A stretch of 64,000 bases of DNA from Gremmenia infestans (taxonomy: Eukaryota; Ascomycota; Leotiomycetes; Helotiales; Hamatocanthoscyphaceae): contig JAFEVB010000015.1 in the NCBI GenBank assembly GCA_032629725.1, positions 1,178,001-1,242,000 of the forward strand, read 5' to 3'. A model generated the notes under the pieces. It was not told where the DNA came from. It did no database searches and saw nothing but the letters and a program-made list of their open reading frames with translations. Positions 57,887-64,000 of the stretch are shown here, piece by piece. Position numbers and translations under genes: made by a program. How positions within the stretch are numbered: the stretch's first letter is position 1; the number at the start of each line of letters is the position of its first letter.

Positions 57887-60800
57887 TTAGTATGCTGACC
57901 TCGTTCGGATATCCTATTGTAAACAATTAGTAAGTCATCACTCATAAGATTGCAAGGAGCAGACTTACAGAAATCTTCCGCTCAATCTCCCTAACAGACC
58001 TATCTAACTCCCCCGCAATCATCTGCTTCTTATCCGTCGGCAACAGGGTATATCGTTCGCACAAATCACCATCAATGACACCTTTGACCGGTACATAATA
58101 ACTTCGGTAGATGAGGTGATCCCTTCCTGCTAGTGGCGCATCTTCAGATCTCATATGTTGCTCCAAGGTCTGGAAGAAATCTACGTCTTCTCGGCCTACA
58201 AATGGGATGAGGATACCAAGCGTGCCTTGGAGACCAGCCCATAGCAGACAGTCGCGCCCACCGGCTACCAGATTGGTCTTCTGGATGCTCATGGGGATAT
58301 CTTGAGGGTAGAAATGAGCCATCAATGCTAATCGGTGAGGTGCTCCTTGAAGGTATTGTCGTTCATGAAGTAAGTGCGCTCCCGATCCTTCCTCGTCAGC
58401 TTCCTCACTTGCTTTTGTAGGACATCGGAGGAGCCAAAGATTGCCGAATTTGTCGCCACCAGCAACAGTCTCGTAGTCTACCATGGTTGTGCAGGATGTC
58501 CAACGAGCGATGGTGTCGTCGACGAATGGGATGAGCTTGTTTTCTTGAAACTTGTATACGACCATTGTGACGCTTTCTTGAACATCGCTGACGACAATAC
58601 GACTTCCCTGCGTTTGTAATCCGACGATCAGATTAGGGACAACCTCTGTTTGTGATTTCCGCAGAAGCTGGCGCATACCAAGGTCGTATATCCTCAAGTC
58701 TTTGCCAACGCCAGCTAGCAATCGGCCCTGGAAACCCAGAAGTGCCATTGGTGGTTCTTCAACTTTTGTCTTGTGAATAAATTCGATTTCCTTGCCATCC
58801 TCGTGGAATCTATAAACGTGGATAAATCCTGCCGTTGAACTTCTTGGACTAACAATCATATCTTTACCCGTTCCAACGACTAGGAAAACCTCATCTTCTT
58901 GACTTGCAAAAGAGACAGTGGCCATGCTGACTGCTGCTTCATTGTCATCAAGATCCACCTTTTGGAGGACGCTCTTTTCGGTCATAGGGTCTACGATGGA
59001 GATGCAAGAGGCCCAGTGACCTCGTCCTCGGGGATAGCCAAACTCCTCAGGAGGAAGCACTGCAGCATCGCCATTGACAATGGCAGGGTCCTCGAGCAAC
59101 TTAGCCTTTGTTGCAGGTGATAAGACGTTGTTTTCGGATTCGATGGTATAGAAGTATGGATGTTCAGGGTGTCGCACGAATTGGCGGGGTGTGTAGGTTA
59201 GAGGTATTGATTCTTGAAGAAGGTTGTCGGTGAGTTTCTCGATGGAGAAGATCCTGGACAGTGTTAGCCTCTGCTGTTGGAGTTCGGACGATGTTATGTA
59301 AGTTGTAATAGAGATATATCAGAAGGAACAATTGGATTTTAATGTTTAATCCTCAAAGTCACGAGGACATAAGACAGTTTAACGATAAGAAAATCATCAT
59401 GGTATCTCAAAAGTGAAAGTAAAAAATGTTCTTGACGTACCTTAGATTCTGTCCTTGGATACCAACCATACCCTCGGTGCATTGCTCGCTGCTGAAGTTC
59501 CAACCCCACTCGAGACCAGGATAGTTCAGAGGAGTGAGCATGAAAGCTTTTGTAACAGGATCTGAGTATCCAAGCCATGGCCTTGAGCTCAGAGCAAGTA
59601 CTGCAGTTTGTCCTTGTACAGAGACACGGAAAAGCTTTGCCGGCTTGGGGCCGAGGAAACGGGTCCGCGTGTCAGAGAGTTCACCAGTGACTTCGTCTAG
59701 CACTGTTCGAAGGTAAACGCCGGAGTAAAGTCCGATATGAAGGTAAAGGGTAGAGCCTCCAGATGAAGAGTCCGCCATAGCCATAATTGATAAAGCAGAA
59801 GGAGCCGAGGTCAAGGCTTGAACTGATTTATTTTCCAGTGTCGAATCCGGGTCGAGACTCAGAATACGAACAGTAGAATCGTCGCAGCCTACGGCCAAGA
59901 AATTACTTCGAACACGACCTTCGGGGACCTCTCCAAGACTCAGACATGTTACCGTCCCAGTCATCTCTTTCTTTTCATCATACTCTGCAAGCGACCCATC
60001 CGAATCCATCTCAAAGTAGACGATCTCGCCAGAACTGAGGGCAACAGCCACTTGTCGTTCATTAGTCGTAGCAGCGACAATAGACCGATGCTGAGGTGCA
60101 GCCCATTCGTTGACGCGGCGGTCCGCTCTGATGTGCCGAATTCCTTTCGGGTGAACTTGGATCAACCCATCTTCGCCAAGCTGCTGTACTGCCAGGGTGG
60201 ACGCAGATGATAGAAAGCCAGTATCAGTCACCTCTTCGACGGTTTCCCCAATGCTAAGGACGAGGGTAGCATTGGTGAAAGATAAAATGATGTAAGCATC
60301 AAAAGTGTCATCTCGGGTAAGTTTTGTGGTCCAGACAGCTGAAGGCACCCCGGGCAATTCTGATTCTACGATCTCGTTGACTTCCAGGCCATGCTTCAAG
60401 GTTCTAAATGTGCTTCGAGCTCCTGTACCACATATCGAGTAGATCTGGGGTGCATCCTCGTCTGTGAGATTGGCTACTTTGCAGTCCATCAAGGGGTTCA
60501 TAGAGTCAACGCTCTGAACTAAACTCAAATTCTCAGCCGGCCGAGGGTGGAAATAGACAGGCGTATAAGGTTCCGTCGCGTCAACTGGAAAATCGTCGCT
60601 GGTAAATTCTATTTCCTCGTCATCATCCCCAAGCTTTTCAAATTGGTAGAACTGGTGATTTCCAAACTCGCTAGCAACGAATAAAAATCCACTTTTCAAG
60701 ATGCACAGACTTGAAGAAACTGGGACGGTGTCAAAGTACTTGATCTTCAAGCGCTGTACTTCCCCAGTAGGAGCTCCATCCTCATCCTCTGCCATCTCGA

Positions 60801-61915
60801 TAGTGACTTTGAAAAGATCGCCATCTTCGGTTTGGAGAAGAAAAAAGAAGGCACCAGCTGCACCCTTCAGCTTGTGCATAACTCCAGCCACAATCGAGCG
60901 CTTTCTCTGGGGGTCCTCGGTCGCACCACGCCGTCGAGGAATAGCAACACGGAACGCTTCCTGATTTGAATGTCGATACGTGATATTGTCCTCCCCACAG
61001 ACCAAAACTCCACTAGGGCCATCTTGACCACCTGGGACTTGGAATAATATAGTGGCGGTCCGATCTACAGGGTCTGCCCACTTCCTAACCACGTGGTTCA
61101 ATCCGAGGTCAAGCTCATAGTAAACCAAAGTCTTTTCGATTTCCTCAAATGCCTGACCGGTTGGATCTTGATCTGATTCTCCATAATCGACTTCGAGGGC
61201 GGCAAAAACTGGATTCGAAAACGCCACATCCAAGGCCACTAACGCAAACACCAAGGTCTGGGCTTTGTGGGCTTCTAGAGGAGAGGAGATTGTGAGCTCG
61301 GCTTGTGAATTACGGTTGAGCACATAAACTAGCTTGTTCTTCTCCGCAGAAGCTATCAGGCATGCTCTGCCTTTAGGGTCCACAGCCAGGTATTGACCAG
61401 GGATGACTCGGCGCACTCCAGACTTTCCAAATGTCTCTAAGTGTAAACGGCTGAATCTATTCTGTGCCGGAAGAAACTCGACGATGGTAATCCGTCCCGA
61501 GTCGGACGTAATTATAATGTAATCTAGATACTTCTTTAGCTCAGTTCTGCAAAAAATCCCCTACAGCTCCTTCTATCTTGCTGGTGACGAACCATGGTGG
61601 TATTTCTCGTGCTGCCATCCATGCTTTCTATCACTAAGTGAAGCTCAAAATGGTGTGATAGAAGGACTTACCCTTGTTGCTCCCAGCGAGCCTGAAAGCT
61701 GCGATAGCCCTGATTATTCCAAAGACATCGTGGGAAAGCGCGGTGAGGATCTTGCCCTGGGAGGGATCTGGTCGGTGGAGGGTGAGACGCGATCCAGAAG
61801 CCGTCACTATCTGCTGCTCTTTTGTTCCCGCGAACTGTCCAAGTATAGCTTGGGTGATGGCAGTGGGAGGCTGAACAGTCAAGCTGTACATGAACATAGT
61901 AGAAGTGGTAGCCAT
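57887..61915 (-). CDS. RSE1: Splicing factor RSE1 (SF3b subunit 3, DDB1 family)
   Basis: Four exons: 61915-61672, 61523-59441, 59253-57969, 57913-57887 (1212 aa, the usual fungal length). RSE1/SF3B3 is a triple-beta-propeller scaffold of the SF3b complex in U2 snRNP, needed for branch-point recognition. The start [20 protein letters not shown] is typical. The join at intron 1 restores [21 protein letters not shown], at intron 2 [12 protein letters not shown], and at intron 3 [12 protein letters not shown]. Further family segments: [39 protein letters not shown] and [15 protein letters not shown]. Intron 1 is 148 bp and uses acceptor TATCTAG at 61524; the nearer TTGCAG gives a stop. Divergent from the ubiquitin-like gene. 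Confidence 0.97.
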
Positions 61916-62648
61916 TTTGAAATGGCGGGGGTGCAGAAAACCTGCGCAACTGAATGGTGTGGTCTCTTAGACAACGACAGGAATAGCCTTCCAGTTGTCG
62001 AAGTAGATACTGAAGCTGGACAGAGCTGGCAAGGCAGCTTTCACAGCTCAGTTGACAATCATTGAAGGGGGGGTGGAAGAATGGATTGACAGCCTTTCTC
62101 TGATCTGGGAAAGCTTCGCGAATTTTTGAAAGTCGCCTACTCTGCACTAAAGTTGATCCGTACCTTTATCCGGGGAGTCTGTGTTCTGTGGTAACAAAAG
62201 CGGCACCATGATATGGTAAGCTTTTCACGGCTTGGCGAGCTTAGAACATTAAAAAGTCAGTGCCGCTTTTCTCGGTCCTATCCAGGACACGCACGCTTAT
62301 CCTGGTCTTGTATGGAGCTGCACTGCGCTGCGCTGATCCGAACAACCACGTATCTTTAAGAGCTTCTGCTTCCTCCAGCCAAAATAAGTACCTACTTACC
62401 TTACCTATCATTACTACATACGTTTCTAGAAGAAACCATTCCTGGTTCCTGATTTCCAACTTAGGGTTCTCCCCAACTTCGTCTTGAATCTCTTATTCCG
62501 CTATGCTATGTGTGCGACCTTTACCTTTGTGATCTGATGATCATCTGAAATTCCCTTTCTTGCACAACCGCTCTCCCCTCCAACTCATTTACTTCACCCT
62601 CGGTACTATACAAAGTTCAACATACCATTCTACTGCTGTAAATGCAAA
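61916..62648. promoter_or_regulatory. Divergent promoter region of RSE1 and the ubiquitin-like gene
   Basis: 733 bp between the opposing start codons. No clear gene or specific site was recognised. The stretch just before 62649 is pyrimidine-rich, as expected for a fungal leader. Confidence 0.5.
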
Positions 62649-64000
62649 ATGTCTCAACCCTCTGCCGTACCAGCTGGAAATGCAGCTCCAACAAGAGATA
62701 GAGAGCAGCCAAACCCTCTGTCGTTCACGCTCATCGTTGTTTCCCCTTCAGTTGGAGTCAGCAGCCCTCTCACCTTTGCTTCTCTCCCCGCAACTACGAC
62801 CGTCCGGCAGCTCAAAGCCAAGATTCGAGACTCTACCCCTTCAAAACCTTCCAATGATCGTCAAAGGCTGATCTATCGCGGTCGGTTGCTTGGTCGAGAA
62901 GCAGAGACTATGCTGGAAGTATTCGGCCAGGAAACTGTAAGCAAAAGTCCTTTGATCTATTAGCTACTTACTGATAATTGCTACTCTCAGCTCGGGAACG
63001 CAGAATCACAGACTATACATCTTGTCCTACGAGATGTAGACGATCCAACACCGCCTACCCAAGCCAATCCTCTAGCACCTGCTCAAGGCATGCTAGCACA
63101 ACAACCCCGTCCTTCACTCCAGCAGGCTCAACAGCATCATCAAATCCTCCACCAGGCCGAACAATATCATAATCTTATGACCCAGAGACTGGTACAGCTC
63201 CAACACGAGACACAACGCTTGCAGAGGGAGATGGGCGCGATTGAACAACGACATCGTGCTGCGCAGGCAGCTGTAACTGACGGCATGGCTAATAGCGAAC
63301 ATGCGGCGCCAATTGCCAACCCTCTACCAGTTCCGCAAGCCTTTCCAGCAAACCTACCATTCGGTTATAGGCCACCCCAAGCTATTCCACCCTCTGTGCA
63401 AAATCTGATAGCGCAGCAGCAACGAGATCGAGCTGCAGAAGGTAGGGTTGGAGTTCAAGATGCTGCAGGCAACAGAGCTACTAGCCCTACACGGACTGCA
63501 TCTGGTAGAGCAAGTCCTAGCGTTCATCGACCTGATCACACAACGACCTATACCCGTGAAGGTATTGGTCCCAATGGAGAAAGGTGGCATATGACTGTGA
63601 ATGAGACAACTACGACACTTCCAATTCCCCAGCCTCACTTGCATTCGACAGGCCACCATCAACACCCTCCTCTAAACCCTGCTCTTGATATCCAAGCAGT
63701 TTTACGAAATGCAGACCGGTATTTAACGGCCCAGAACAACCAAGTTACACAGAACAATGTGGTGGGAAGTGCTTCGAATCCCGAACCCTCAACTGTTACA
63801 CAAGCTGGCCCATCCAATATAGGCTCAGCAACTGCGCTGCCAGGCATGCCAGGATCAAGTACTACTGCTCTCACAACCAATGGCTCTCCTTCCGCGTCTA
63901 CGATCGTGAACCAACCTACGCAAGCAAGCACCCAAGTTTCCAGCACTAATGTTTCTTCTACTTCCACCGAGCCAACGGTATACCTTGTCTCGTCGCCCCA
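62649..64000 (+). CDS. Ubiquitin-like domain protein (Herp/Usa1-like N-terminus), partial
   Basis: Exon 1 is 62649-62936. Exon 2 starts at 62991 and stays open to the window end, so the C-terminus is missing (432 complete codons visible). A ubiquitin-like domain (about residues 25-120) is formed across the intron: PLTFASLPATTTVRQLKAKI, DRQRLIYRGRLLGRE, then QET|LGNAESQTIHLVLRD. This pattern resembles the Ubl of mammalian Herp and fungal Usa1-type ERAD scaffolds. The membrane part expected in those proteins would lie beyond the window. A Gln/His-rich coiled coil (residues ~135-185) and a long Ser/Thr/Pro-rich linker follow. The ERAD assignment is inference from the Ubl only. Confidence 0.85.

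Overview
The window is nuclear DNA of a filamentous ascomycete, most likely a leotiomycete-type member of the Pezizomycotina. Introns are mostly 44-90 bp with GTRNGT donors, CTAAC/CTGAC branch points and CAG/TAG acceptors. Gene models are compact. The gene families (HET, NACHT-ankyrin, DUF3431, DUF3455, DUF7729-type, LysM/UBA) are typical of such fungi. No rRNA, tRNA, CRISPR array, plasmid or viral gene was recognised.

Layout. 1-10 kb: an 826-aa conserved fungal protein, a 91-aa Cys-rich protein and a five-exon HET (heterokaryon incompatibility) gene. 11-18 kb is a housekeeping block: ELP3 and the succinyl-CoA ligase alpha subunit share a 299-bp divergent promoter, followed by AP-2 mu and a conserved unknown. 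17.9-25.4 kb is a graveyard: a relic of a 2-oxoglutarate/Fe(II) oxygenase, and a 6.3-kb NACHT-ankyrin (STAND/NLR-like) gene carrying what look like four independent lesions. 26.6-33.7 kb: a vacuolar M28 membrane protease, an AT-rich spacer with a TA-flanked MITE, and a membrane/DUF3431 gene with an apparent 6-nt microexon. 33.7-47.7 kb is gene-poor and rich in simple repeats. It holds a DUF7729-type GPI protein, a SprT-like protein, a DUF3455 secreted protein, the Golgi coiled-coil protein CASP/COY1 and a Dabb-domain protein. 50-64 kb is a second housekeeping block: the kinetochore subunit MTW1/Mis12, a histidine phosphatase, a PPR protein, a zinc-ribbon/LysM/UBA-like protein, the splicing factor RSE1, and a ubiquitin-like-domain gene cut by the window end.

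Working together. Most genes are independent housekeeping functions: tRNA wobble modification, TCA cycle, endocytosis, Golgi, kinetochore, splicing and mitochondrial RNA. The accessory theme is non-self recognition, seen in an intact HET gene and a decaying NLR-like gene about 9 kb apart. The strongest unusual signals are the NLR decay (including an exact 13-bp tandem duplication that shifts frame), the oxygenase relic, the MITE, the 6-nt microexon, and the HET protein's roughly 380-residue N-terminal region. Exon boundaries were assigned by hand from splice signals, reading frame and family similarity. For every multi-exon intact gene the exon sums are divisible by three.
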